The translations under genes and the position numbers were made by a program. The notes under the pieces are model-generated. The model was not told the origin of the DNA. It worked only from the letters and a program-made list of their open reading frames with translations, and did no database searches. A DNA stretch of 64,000 nucleotides from Pseudorasbora parva (taxonomy: Eukaryota > Chordata > Actinopteri > Cypriniformes > Gobionidae), in NCBI RefSeq assembly GCF_024679245.1, contig NC_090180.1, positions 14,910,007-14,974,006 of the forward strand. Direction: 5' to 3'. Positions 13,401-25,136 of this stretch are shown here, piece after piece; the stretch's first letter is position 1; each line of letters opens with the position of its first letter.

Positions 13401-14578
13401 GAGATGTGTAGGCTATAGGCCTATATCAACTTCTGTGTTTTACTTTTCCTAGTTTATTGACATTCAAATTTCCAGCTTACATTTAACTCAACACATCACT
13501 GTAAACAATCAATAAATACACAATACACAGATTTTAAAAATAGCCTAGCTAGTAATAGCCTAACATTTGACCAGTGATCAATGCAATAGTGATTTAGTGC
13601 GACCGAATAATAGGCTACTAGGGCTGATAATGTATAATTTAACGTTCACTTTTGCGAATTATTCGTTCAAGCGTATGACTACTTGCTAAACGTCAAAATT
13701 TCGCCACAGGCCAACTGATATTTAGCACAAAGGGCTTCTTATTTGAATACCGTGTCTCGCTGCTATTGTGCTCTGTTCATCCGCCTGTTACTGCTGCGGG
13801 CAGTGTGACACTCCATGCTTCGATTATTAAAACCTCATTATGCAAATTGGCATGTACAGTGCAACTTTTTGATCCGACTAAATTAGGAAAAATGTTAACG
13901 TTAAAACCCCATTTGACCCGGGGGGACTATTTATCGCGTCTCGCATGACATTTTATATTGTCACTCATATTTTTGTATCCCTCACTGTCAAAGGCCTCCA
14001 ACATATAGTCAAAGTATAGAGGGTTTTCCTACTCACTTTCAAAGTTGACCTGCCCCCTCCTCAAATGTATTTTAACCGAGTTTAATAATTGCGAATAAAG
14101 AAAAAGAAATGCTTTTTCATACTCTTGCGTTTTGGCACTACTGTAAAATCAAGTAAGTTAAAGAAATCTTAAGCCAGACCGCTGTTTGAAGGGTTTTACA
14201 CTAAGCTATTTTTTTCTTTATTTTTGAGTGCATCATGTTTTGTCTCTTTCACACAGACGATTTTTTTTCTAAATTATTATTATTATTAGTCTATTATTAT
14301 TATCATTCATTATTATTTTGATCTGAATTAGCTACAGCTATGTATCTCAGAAAATACTGAATAAGTTATTGTAATGCCCCAATTTTAAATGAATATAGGC
14401 TTATTTGAAGAGTAAAGAAAAGTTGAGGAACTGCCAGCTTGAATGAGCTATTTAAGTTATTTCAGACAGCCTATTAGCCTATAAATGACAAATTAAAATC
14501 TTTCTGTTTTTGTTTTTATTTTATTAGGCTAGTTCATGGCGTAATTATTTACAATTGCATAAACGATTAGTCTCTTAC

Positions 14579-14765
14579 CTCAGTCTTGTCCTTTATCCAG
14601 TGTCTTACAGTGTCACTCGATATGTTGTTGCTTGTAGCTCGGAGTATTTCCCAGATGTCCTTATCGCGTTTCTCAAAGTCTAAGAGCCCATTCAAATGTA
14701 TCCGCTAAGTATCAAGCGCCTCCAAATCGTTCCCTGCGCGCTCTTCTCAACACATTGCGTCCATC
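14579..14765 (-). other. dmbx1: inferred dmbx1 non-coding first exon
   Basis: A consensus donor (ACTGAG|GTAAGAGA) at 14579/14578 matches the need for an upstream exon implied by the acceptor 13 nt before the ATG. The 5' limit is a guess from a TTTAAAAT TATA-like word at about 14791-14797 on the minus strand. RNA data would be needed to place the cap site. Confidence 0.4.
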
Positions 14766-14910
14766 TATTGACACGAGCTTTGAGGAGGGATTTTAAAGAG
14801 CTCGGCGTAACATCAGCGAGGCATGCTACTGGTCCTTGAAGCTGTCAATCAAAGCTCGACGGAATTTTTCTGGCTGCTTGCGGACTCCGAGCCAATTGAC
14901 CCTTTACTTA
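14766..14910 (-). promoter_or_regulatory. dmbx1: inferred dmbx1 core promoter
   Basis: On the minus strand CTCTTTAAAATCCC (about 14788-14800) could act as a TATA-like element. An inverted CCAAT box (CCAATT on the plus strand, about 14893) lies about 100 bp upstream. The sequence is more GC-rich than its flanks. Placement depends on the inferred first exon. Confidence 0.35.
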
Positions 14911-15449
14911 GGAGTCTTAAATCACGTACTTGAAAGCACTAATGTCCATTCATAAACTCGTTTGCATATAAACAATGATATGCTATATATATATATATAT
15001 GTCAAAATAAACAGAAAATATTGACACCGATGGAATAAGAGTTTAAAGCAGGAACAGAAAGAAACGCGCTTATATCGCGCAGTTTGATTACTTGTCCTAA
15101 ATTTTGTTTAGTAGGCCTAATTTTAATGGGGGTTTAGGGGGTAAACAAATTAGCATTTTTTCAATATTTTACATGGGGACATGGATTTTTTTTTTTTTTT
15201 TGCTTGATTTTAGGATTTATCCTGGATTTATCATTTATTAACGTTATGCAAGGGTATTTTCTCGGAATAACAGCAGATCTTGACTATACTGAAGTCAGTT
15301 TTGCCAAACTTAGTAAATACCAATGCTTTCTCATATTGTTCTCACGCATTGACTACTTTTTGAACATAGGAATATTTCTATAAAGGTCACGGTCCCAAGA
15401 CTTTTTTTTTTAAGACAAACGAATATCTCATGCATTGGTTTTGTTTGCT

Positions 15450-15870
15450 TTTGGGCTTTGTCATGCCACTGCAGGAGAGACTGAAGGGACTTTAGAGATC
15501 TCTAATAGATGCCAGGCTACTGCCTTCACAATCTCTCCCGGCCTTGAAGGATTTGGGTGAGGATAAGGGGAGACAAGACGCTATTTCAGCCTCCAAAAAA
15601 CCTCTGTCTTGAAATGACTGCCGGTAAGAGGATTAAAACAATAATGCCCTTCTCTTCTTGAAGGGTTTTTAGAAAAGATTTCTTCTCCCGGAGCAAAACC
15701 GTTTAGGTTGGAATTAAGGGCAGCGCAAAGTAGCCTTTTAATGTAAAGCTTGCATAATTTGTTAAAGATGCTCGCAGAAAGCGGGCCAGGGTGAAAATCC
15801 CTAACTGAATTTTATCTCTGACCATAGTTTTCATCTAGAGGAATTTGAAATGAGTGGAAATTGAATGGAA
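15450..15870. promoter_or_regulatory. candidate dmbx1 upstream enhancer block 1
   Basis: Non-repetitive, GC-balanced sequence about 0.7-1.1 kb upstream of the inferred promoter. It includes GGATTA at 15630-15635 (K50 homeodomain-type) and AACAATAATG (Sox-like). Its complexity contrasts with the AT-rich flanks. Confidence 0.35.
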
Positions 15871-16479
15871 CTGAATAGCTGGTCTCTTTTTAAACATATT
15901 TGTCGTTTAAAATAATATGGGTGTTGTCGACTGTAACTGGTTCTGCAACGTTTCATGCTAAACGCATGGTTCACAATCTAAATAATTTCCCTGTTTAATT
16001 TAATATTTATTAAAAGCAGCAAGAAATCGTGTGCTAAAATCACTTCATTCTGTAATATAGCCTAATATTAGTTGTTCGTATCTAGCCTAATTGATTTCTT
16101 AGTCAAACATAATATATTAAAATATAGTAGGCTAGCCTAATATTCTTCCCGATGTGCTTTTTTGTATATTTTAAATACGCAAGAAAAGACAACATGGAAA
16201 TAAATGACAATAGGCTGATTAGCTTAATAATGTACAAATAAGTATTTCACTCGTTAGAAATGACAAGCATAATAAAAAAAAGGAAAAAAATCTAAATTGA
16301 TACGATTTTAATGCTTAGGCTGTTGAAACCGAATAGCCTACCATATTTTAAATATGCTCTTAAAAGTTAGGCTGTTTTAGTGCCATTATCAAGGACGCTT
16401 CACTCTAATTATTAGCCTATTATTAATAGGTAGCCTACACTATATAAAGCCTATATTTTTACTTTTACCTTTCTGGAAC

Positions 16480-17440
16480 CAAACCTGTGTCCTTTCCCAT
16501 CATTTCTCCCCACTTGGTTTTTTATGCTCTGAGAAAGAAAGAGGATTAACTTGTGAACCGATGGAAATAAGAACTTTAACGGGAGGTAAATCTGGGCAAT
16601 GTCTCTTTGTGAGAAGCGTTTCTAAAGCAATTAAAGTGAGAAAGAATTCCTCTCAGCGCCTCTTCTTTAAATCTGCTTAAACGAGGACTACTGTCCAGCA
16701 CATCTGAGGGCTTTAAATTCCTTCCATTTAAAGTGTCACAGAGAGAAACCCACCTTTAGAGCTGCAAAAGAAGCCCTCGGTCCAGTTTTACTCCAAGTCA
16801 TTTTTTTATTTTGCTGCCCTCTCGTGTGTCTTCACGTTTCTATTGCGGTGCTGGATATAGCAATTTATTACAACAGCATCATGTACGATACTGCGATTAT
16901 ACGTGGAATCTGCCATTAAATTTATTCTACACCTAACCGACGAGGATCATTTTATTTCGAGCGAATCCGGCTGCTTTTCACGAAACGAGGGACGCTATCT
17001 TATAAACGAGTCGATCATGTCGCTGGCTTTTATTTAAACTTATGAATTTACCACTGTCCCGTAACTTTAGCAGGAAATAATGAAATAAATGCATTTGGTG
17101 TCAAAGCGCGAGATGGTTGTTATTAGCTAATTAATAGAGCTAATGATGTTTCTGCAACTTCATGAATACATTACGTTTGCAATCCACAAAGCTGTAGCCT
17201 CTCAGGCTCAATCCAAGGGTATTTCAGCATCTGTTCTTCCCAGAGCAATTAATCATTTTGATGTATGGTTTAAAATCGACTGCTTCCAGGAGACCTTTTT
17301 GACAAGAATAACAAAGCAATTTGCCAGGAGCCATCTCTTAGACACGTTATTAGCAGCACCTTCGTCTCAAAACCGGTTTCCCCCCCCGTTTGCTAAATTA
17401 GATACCTGTATTAAAGGGGCAGTGCTACTTTTTAATTTAT
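16480..17440. promoter_or_regulatory. candidate dmbx1 upstream enhancer block 2
   Basis: Almost 1 kb of non-repetitive sequence. Visible words include AGAGGATTAAC (GGATTA at 16543-16548), TTAGCTAATTAATAGAGCTAA near 17120 and GAGCAATTAATCATTTTGA near 17245. It carries homeodomain-type sites but no transposon. A 100-codon plus-strand frame at 17143-17445 has no recognisable protein. Confidence 0.35.
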
Positions 17441-17624
17441 TTTGATTTCTCCACTGATACCTCTGGAAATCGCATCATTCGTGACAAGATCCCAGGATCT
17501 TCTTAACAAATCCCCATGCTAAAAGTTTTTGACCTGTCAGTTCTGTCAGAAGCTGTGCCCCTCTTATTCTCTCTCTTCACCGTCTCTTTACTGTCTTCAG
17601 TCTCTCTTCCCCGTTGTATTTCTT

Positions 17625-17724
<100 letters not shown>

Positions 17725-17774
17725 CTTACTCACTTTGGCCCGGATCCCCAGCACAAGGGGCCCCATTGTATAGT

Positions 17775-17904
17775 CCTAATCCAGAAGCAACACAGCTTTA
17801 GCGACATGGAGGGATAAAAGGCCCATCAAGCCCACAACTTTATGGGGGCAAATCTCTACCTAATCCCTCGCTTTATCTAAACAAAAGCCCCTCTCTCCTA
17901 ATCC
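17775..17904 (+). promoter_or_regulatory. cluster of three CCTAATCC homeodomain-type sites
   Basis: CCTAATCC occurs at 17775-17782, 17859-17866 and 17897-17904, all on the plus strand, just right of the CT microsatellite. TAATCC is the core bound by K50 homeodomains (Otx, Pitx, Gsc and Dmbx classes). The cluster lies about 3 kb upstream of the inferred dmbx1 promoter, so auto- or cross-regulation by Otx/Dmbx is a reasonable inference. Confidence 0.45.
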
Positions 17905-18359
17905 ACCTTCACTGCAAAAATAAAAAGAAAAGGAAAAAACAAGAGGCGCTAAAAAAATCTCAGGCTTGAGTTGAACTGTGAGTTAAGAACCAGGAGTCAT
18001 TTTACTAAAGAAACTAACCGCTTCTGACAAGCTTCTGCTACTGACATAAGTAAAAATGAAGCCCATGGACACAGCATTGAGATAAACGGATGAATAACCA
18101 AAGGTAAAGAGAAGTTTTCATACAAGTTCCTACACACAGCCAGTGTTCGCTTATTCTAATGAGAAAGCAGATTACAATCATTTTTCAATTATTTTTATGA
18201 CAAATTTTTCAGTCAGTCATTCAATCAATAAAGGTTAATGGTCAAGTCCTCATGTCTTTGACATATATGTCCATTTATTATTATGAAATTATCTCATTTA
18301 AATGAATATTTTCCCATGCTATTGTAATCGTATAGTGTTGCAAATGCTTTTCATAATTA

Positions 18360-19160
18360 ATAAGGTGCTTTGATTATTTCAATAGACTGGACTCAGATGA
18401 GATCATTATCCTCAGTATGGGTGCTGTTGGCTATAATTGGGTAATTAAGGGGATAAAGTGGCTGCTCTTCCTCTTTAGTGCTTTGATGACTATTGAGTGA
18501 AAGAAGCAGCTTCTAATAAAACACAATGAACAGCAACCTGCATGAATTATTGGCCACTCATTTATAACGTCTGTCTACCTTCAGGAATGTTTATATAGCT
18601 GTAGAAAACCTGTAGAGCTAGAAGACACTTTTTTCTGTTGTTGTCTGAGAGCATTATCCTAAAAGTTCAAGCTAATTGTTTTGTGTAATTAGTTTGATGA
18701 CAGGACATGCAGATGTTTCGGCAGCAGACAGCTGTGGCGTGGGTACGGCGACATTCACAGATCACCGATATGTACGATTAATTGATCAGCCCCTGCTGCT
18801 AAAAAGGATTGGCGCATACTCTTAATACAAGCAAAGTCCTCTTTCAGATAAAAAGATGGGTTCAAAAGTTGCAAATCTGCCCTTTACAACAATACGCTTC
18901 CCCATTAACTCCTTGCCCCTGAGTATGGATTGCTCTCTGTTGCACGACTACAACATCTGTCTTTACTTTGGCAAATCCCTCTGTATCAGCTCTGGGCTTT
19001 GTACTATCAGTCAGTAATCTGGCTCTCAGCACTCTATGCGTATTGAGGCACTTTGGCGAAGAGGTTTAAAACATGACCCAGGATTCGAAATAAGCGGACT
19101 CCCTGCTTCTGACTGAAGTTTTCATCATCCTCTCAATGAGTAGCTTTAAGAGGATACCTG
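18360..19160. promoter_or_regulatory. candidate upstream conserved non-coding blocks
   Basis: Two non-repetitive blocks (about 18380-18580 and 18690-19160) are rich in words such as ATAATTGGGTAATTAAGGGG, CATGAATTATTGG and GATTAATTGATCAGCC. Neither has a coding frame or transposon ends. Constraint is inferred from composition only. Confidence 0.3.
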
Positions 19161-19199
19161 AGAAGAACCGCTGGCACTTCAGTCATAAGTACCCACATT

Positions 19200-20200
19200 G
19201 GATCCGTGCTTGGCGGTCTTATCCTTTAAGAAATGAAATAGTCTCATAACCTGTTTCATGAGCGCATTTTTGCCGTTGTAGATGATGAGAAGCGATCAAC
19301 CTGGCAGGGGGGACGATCACTATCTCAGGTGCCCGCCGTCCACACGACTGCCTTTAATGTGCCTCCGGTCGAGCGAGTAGACAGTGACTAGGAGGTGTTT
19401 GCGTCATCAGTGTGTTACATTACATAGCGGAGAAATGTCGCGTCTGTAAAATAGCTATAGCTAACCGCTGGACCTCAGATAAATGCTTCAACAATGCAGT
19501 TCTGTTTGATGAGCTCTTCACAGGGGTCCCCATTTAGACCTTATGGCTGCGTCTCCCTTTGGCACCCACACCTTAACGGAGCTAATACTCTTTTAATAGC
19601 GTAAACAGAGAGAACAATTGACTCATTAGCGAGTCAACTAGGCAAATCCACCACAATCTATTGAAAATGCTGGAGAGGGTGGCTCCAGCATTAGCAGCAC
19701 CTGGAAAGCCCAGATTTGAGTTCTCTGATAACAGTAATACTTCCTCTTCTCCATTCAGTCCCAAAGCGTAGACGAACCACCTCCGTATGGGATTACCTAG
19801 CCCCACTTTAAAATGTTTTTTTTTTTTTTGCAGTATGGCTGCCTGATGCTTAGCCTCCCACAATAAGTATAAATCCTCTTCTTCTGTGGGTATTACGGGA
19901 ATGAGCATAAGGGATTGTGTTATTGTTGACCCATAATCTGGTTTTAACTCCTTGTTTTACAAATGGCCCTTTTAAAAAGCTTTTCCTGCTTTTGGCATTG
20001 TAAAAGCTCCTGGTCTGCATTTCCTTTACATCTTGCTTCAGAGCATTATTTGACTTGTACTATAAATGTCTTCTGCTTTAAAACAGGATTCCTGTATTCT
20101 GCTGTATTGCAATAAGAAGTGAATGTTTTTTTTTTATTTGTTTTTTTTTTTTTGGTAATAATTACATGATTAAATATTTCAAGGTTCTAAGAGGCGTCGT
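19200..20200. other. non-coding, no gene
   Basis: Mixed unique sequence with T-rich tracts at about 19815 and 20128-20152. The 108-codon minus-strand frame at 19582-19908 has no recognisable features and crosses a poly-T tract. Confidence 0.4.
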
Positions 20201-20227
20201 AGTATCCAGCAATATTTGCACTAATCA

Positions 20228-20780
20228 TGTCAGTATTTACTCACCCTCATGTTGTTCAAAACCTGTATGGCTTTGTTTCTTTTTTGGAGAACACGATATA
20301 TTTTAAAGACTGTTTCAACCATTTCTGTTTATACAGTGAAAGTCAGTGGGGTTGTCTTTCATTGACTTTTATTGTATAGAGTTTTTTTTGTTTAAATATC
20401 ATCTTTGGAAGAAAGAAAAAAATTCATACCGGTTTAGAAAAACATGATGAGTAAATTTAAGAATTCTACTTTTTGGCTGAACTACCAACACAATCTCATG
20501 TACGTGTTTTGTGAGGTGCCAATTTTTGTTGTTGAAATCATACAAATTGGGCAACTTGCCAAATAGGTACGAAGCAAAATTAGTTTACAGTATAATATTA
20601 ATGAATCTTTAATTAGCTCACCCATGAATATGATTTCTGTCTGATTCTTTTCCACCAGATGTAGAGGTGAAGACAACAACTCCCATGATTCAGTGCATCA
20701 AGCTACGCCTTTGTTTTGAATAAGCGTCCTTTAGCTGCAAAAATGACATATTGTGCCTTTAAGAGGAGTGTTTTGAAGAC
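20228..20780. mobile_element. remnants of two short DNA elements
   Basis: About 20228-20488 is a decayed foldback: TTTACTCACCCTCATGTTGT is opposed by ATGATGAGTAAATTTAAG, and then TTTTTGGCTGAACTA. About 20489-20765 starts with an ACACAATCTCATGTACGT word common in cyprinid repeats and ends AAATGACATATTGTGCCTTT, an element-end motif also seen at 23603 in the opposite sense. Confidence 0.45.
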
Positions 20781-20999
20781 AGACATAAATGGTTTTAACA
20801 TTAATGGGCACAATTTTTAATCGCTCTCACATTTAAAAAAAAAAAAACATGTTTAAAGTCCTCTGAGCTGTGTCAACATTAAATATATTATCCAAAAATA
20901 TACAGCTATGCATTGAGCTTGAATCATGCTTTTATCATTCTTAATAATAAGAATAGGCATGCATGTCATCCATGCAAACTCTACAGTATCTGATATCTA

Positions 21000-22010
21000 G
21001 CACTGTGAGAGATCTCATACATTATCATTGGCTAATTTGAAAGTGAAATTGCATCTCTTTCTTTTCCTGAAAGAACTGAGCATATTTTCCTTTGAGACCC
21101 ATTGACTCTGGCCAGAGCTATTTAGCGGTAATCAAGATGTCTTGATAGACTTTCAATGAGTCATGCTATAGAAACCCCTCATCTCTTTCTTATTAAGCTA
21201 ATTAGCAGACGATTGGAAAAGATCATATTGGGCAGAAAGACTCCACATTAGAGGGTTTAAATGGCCTAAAGAGGAATGATCAATGCTCATATAAGGGAAT
21301 TAAAGCATTTATTTCTAGGCTAATTGTTGATTTCACCCCTGACCTTGCTCCATTTAGCGATTGAGTGCTGTTTTTTGTAACTGGCACATTTGATGGTCTT
21401 AGATTGTTTTAGTGTTTAATCTAGAAACTCTTGCAGCTTCACTGACTCAGTCTTTCATTCTGGAACAGATGTGAAGTGGCATGTGCTACTGTCACTGTAA
21501 CCAATAGTCAATGAACTCTGGTGATCAGTCATCAAGGAACTGGCACAGCTGTGCCCACAGCCCCATCCAATGCCAAATTGGTGGAGATCACCGTGTCCAA
21601 GGAACCTCCTCTCTCTGCATCCGTAGCCGTGGCCCGCTTCTTATTTCTCCTCCACGTGATGTTGAACAGACTCTTGCTGGGCCCAACTGCCCATGTAAAG
21701 AGGTGGGCTGGTCCATCGCAGTGGGGTGGGAATGAAGTGACAGTCCCCCTGAGTTGCTGGGAGCTTGTCAGGGCCTTGTTAGCTCCTCCACCTCCCCCTC
21801 GCCTCCTGCTTCTCTTCCCTGGTAATCCTCCAACACTCTTCCCCAGCAGGGAGGAGACGTAAGGACAGAGGGAGGGCCAGAATTAATGGACATGTTTGTT
21901 TACCTATTTGTCCTTGACATGATCAATTGATCAGGGGGCTAATTCACTGCCTCCGTGGGATCATTAAATTTCCATTTAAATTGCAAATGGATTTCTCCCC
22001 AACCTCCCCA
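21000..22010. promoter_or_regulatory. candidate upstream conserved non-coding blocks
   Basis: The stretch 21030-21500 and especially 21870-22000 is non-repetitive. The second carries CATGTTTGTTTACC (forkhead-like), GATCAATTGATC and CATTTAAATTGCAAATGG in one 130-bp stretch. A 113-codon frame at 21521-21862 crosses the middle but resembles no known protein and has no splice context. Confidence 0.3.
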
Positions 22011-22100
22011 GACCACCACCTCTATTTATGTACTCACATACGCACTTCTCTAGGTTTTTTTTCCTGTTGCTGCCTCTGTTGCGGTTAAATGAAAAGGGTT

Positions 22101-22970
22101 ACTCTCTTAAAAATAAAGGTTCCAAAAGGCAGTTTTCACAGCGATGCCATAGAAGAACCATTTTGGGTTCCCCACAGAGCCTTTCAGAGAACAGATTTTA
22201 CCAGAACCATTTTTTTTCACATTACTGATATTTGGTGAAATTTTGTGGGCAAAATAGTCCATTGCCTCTCATCAATATTCAAGTGATGGATGGCTCACAC
22301 ATAACTCTCAACTCAAACTGGTCAGCATAGTGAATTCAAGTGACCAAATCGGACAAGAGCGAATATTCATGGGGAAATGATTTTTCCTCACGTGATACTC
22401 CTATTGGAATGACTCCATTTCGACTGTGAAATTTGAGAAACTATAATTAACACCTTTAGTGTGAAGAACATTTGAATAATCTAAAGAACCTTTTTCCACT
22501 ATAAAGATCCTTTTGACCAGTAGACCCTTTTCCCATTTCCAGGTTTCTCAGAAGTGGACGCTATCATAGCTAGGTAAAGTTCTAAAGCAGAATGAGAGAC
22601 TCCATTAAATATATTTGTTGTGTGTTCCCATTTGCGCAAATAGCAAAAGAAACTCCACAATAGTGTTTTAACACCTTTCAAAAAGAGGAAAAATTAGAGT
22701 GCGATTTTACTGTCACTCCCATTATAGATGTTGCATTAGTAACACCCTCACAGCAGCGATAATTCATTTTTTGTAATTTGATGCAAAAGTAATATAAAGT
22801 GTAGTGTTGAAATGAAAAAACCTTGCAGGATTTACAAGCTTAATGATTGTTAAAACTCATCATCACAATCTTTGAAAAGGGTCCATTGAAAGGTTCCATG
22901 GATGTTAAAGGAATTTATGGAACCACAGATCGTGCCATAGAGAACCTTTTTCATTTTGAAGAGTGTGGCT
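22101..22970. mobile_element. AAGGTTCTT-type MITE broken into three pieces
   Basis: Pieces at about 22101-22226, 22460-22518 and 22876-22970 together make one element of the family seen in dmbx1 intron 3. The left piece has CTCTTAAAAATAAAGGTTCC, the middle GAAGAACATTTGAATAATC, and the right AAAGGTTCCATGGATGTTAA. Two unrelated inserts of about 235 and 355 bp separate them; their own boundaries are unclear. Confidence 0.55.
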
Positions 22971-23093
22971 TGAAAAATGTGGGCAGATTGATTGGACCGT
23001 CCAATTTACCATCACCTCTTCTGATAAGAACATGAATGAAGACTGAGATCATTGTGGTACTGTATTCTAGTTCACAAACCTCAAAAGACATTT

Positions 23094-23095
<2 letters not shown>

Positions 23096-23158
<63 letters not shown>
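23096..23158. repeat. (TG)n microsatellite
   Basis: About 31 uninterrupted TG units. Confidence 0.97.
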
Positions 23159-23160
<2 letters not shown>

Positions 23161-23239
23161 GCATAATGTATTGTCATCTCTCTTTCTTCATTTAACAAAA
23201 CATCCCTCAGGAAGAGGGGCAGTGAATAGATCTGTTCAA

Positions 23240-23590
23240 CTCATTTGAAAACATCAGTGGTGATAATTACCCGTATCATGAAGATGTCAGTCATTTAATC
23301 GACAGTTAATTTGCTTTTCATGGCAACCCCCTCAAACACTCGCACACGCATATTCACACACTCAGTCATCTGTAGCGCAATGAGAGGAAAATGTGTTAAT
23401 TCCTCTATGGAAAAGCCCTGCGATTAAACAACAAACAGAGATTACAATGAATGATTACAGTTTTATATTTGAGTGCTCTTTTCCAGTGGGGCCATGGACT
23501 GAATGAAATCAATCTCCAATTTGAGCAGAATAAATGCTACATTTGAGTGTCTGATGACACTTTTTTTAGGCTGCAATGTAATGTTATGTA
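23240..23590. other. non-coding, no gene
   Basis: Unique-looking sequence; no gene or transposon end recognised. Confidence 0.4.
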
Positions 23591-23594
23591 TATT

Positions 23595-24085
23595 AGTTTT
23601 TAAAGGCACAATATCTAAGATTTCGGATCAAAATATCTACAAAAAAATTAGAACAGTGTTATATATTTTGTTGACTTATGTATTACATATGGATGCGTTT
23701 CCTATCAATGACATCATACCTGCGTTACCCTCGATTATTAGTTTTATTTTGTAGAAACCATGAAAAAACCAAAGACGCTTTAATATATTATCTGTTTTAT
23801 TAGACAAGGGAACAAATGTTTAGAGACATTTATAGACAGAAGACTATAAATTGTTTATTTATTGTAATTATTTACAAAATTATTGTAATTTTATAACATG
23901 TTGCATGTTTTTTTTTTGTAAATAACTATTAAAAATGCATTTAAATTCCACAAAGCACAAAAATACAGTAACATTTTTTTTTTAATTAAATATAAAAATT
24001 TACTATTTTATTCCTGTGATGTCAAAGCTGAATTTTCAGCAACCAATACTCTAGTCTTTTCATAATTATCAATGCTGATTTGTGC
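23595..24085. repeat. degenerate interspersed repeats
   Basis: TTAAAGGCACAATATCTAAG at about 23599 is an element end related to the one near 20765. From about 23820 the sequence matches the family at 3500-4140 (GTGATGTCAAAGCTGAATTT, then CAATGCTGATTTGTGCTGCT). Both are AT-rich and without coding capacity. Confidence 0.45.
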
Positions 24086-24088
24086 TGC

Positions 24089-24937
24089 TTAAAGGTGGGG
24101 TAAGTGTTATTTCAAAACCGTTTTACAAAATGGACACGGGCCAAGTCCAATAACAAACTTGTAGCCAATCAGCAGGTAAGGGGCATGTCTACTAATGCTA
24201 GTGAGCGCTCAATGCACGTCATTATTCAAAACACACGACGGACATTAGCCGAGAACTAATATATGCTGGCTTTTGCTTGAATATGCTTGTGTGTCATGTT
24301 TGCATGTTTGTCCATTTGCGATCGTATTGTCACTCACTTCAGCGATGATAAAGACCCATTCATTTCCACACCGCATGGAGCATCTAAATCTCCTCACTGT
24401 CTGTTTCAAGTGTCAGCTCACAAAATGTGTCCGACCAGTAAGATACTATACTCCTAATAAATGTTTATTTCCTCTTTTCATGATCTATATAAACATTATC
24501 CGGTCATAATTGTAATGTCATTAGCTGGACTGTCGTGCCTGTGTACTCTCGAGTTGTTCATGAGAACTGTTTGTGTTTTTGTGATTGAAGGGGTGACTTT
24601 TCATTGAATGGATTGACCTGGAGTTCGACCATTTGAGATTTGATAATTCCTACTTCTGAATTTGTCTCTGAATTTCGAGCTCATCCCATTCAAAATTTGG
24701 AATGGGAGGGCGTTCATGATGTGCAAATTTTACTTAGGAAACTCGTATTTACGATAATTACGATAGCATGTGAAGGCAGCATAAGACAGATTCTGAAACA
24801 GTCATTGCCTGGATCATGTATTTGTGGGGCGGAGCTATCAACATAGGGGCGAGACCCTTTTGGGGACAGGGGTGTGTCTGTTTTGGTGATTTGAAATATC
24901 TACAACAGTTACCAGAAAGCACTCTTACCCCCTTTAA
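24089..24937. mobile_element. non-autonomous DNA element, TTAAAGGTGGGGTAA-ended
   Basis: TTAAAGGTGGGGTAAGTG at the left is opposed by ACTCTTACCCCCTTTAA at the right. The interior includes AGCCAATCAGCAGGTAAGGG and GGGGCGAGACCCTTTTGGGG, which I associate with a common cyprinid non-autonomous family. A long (AT)n tract starts 20 bp beyond the right end. Confidence 0.65.
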
Positions 24938-24954
24938 TATTGTTGTGGAATCCT

Positions 24955-25136
<182 letters not shown>

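Larger units (their letters stand above)
10938..14578 (-). other. dmbx1: dmbx1 first intron, inferred
   Basis: The acceptor is the TTTTTCAG before the ATG exon; the donor is GACTGAG|GTAAGAGA at 14579/14578. The intron is about 3.6 kb, largely non-repetitive and without transposons, which is unusual for this window and typical of introns with regulatory elements. Candidate conserved blocks are listed separately. Confidence 0.5.

Noticed and set aside
19582..19908. A 108-codon minus-strand frame
   Set aside because: It crosses a homopolymer, has no recognisable domain and lies in the non-coding desert.
21521..21862. A 113-codon proline/leucine-rich frame
   Set aside because: No known domain, no splice context and an overlapping frame of similar length; better read as non-coding.
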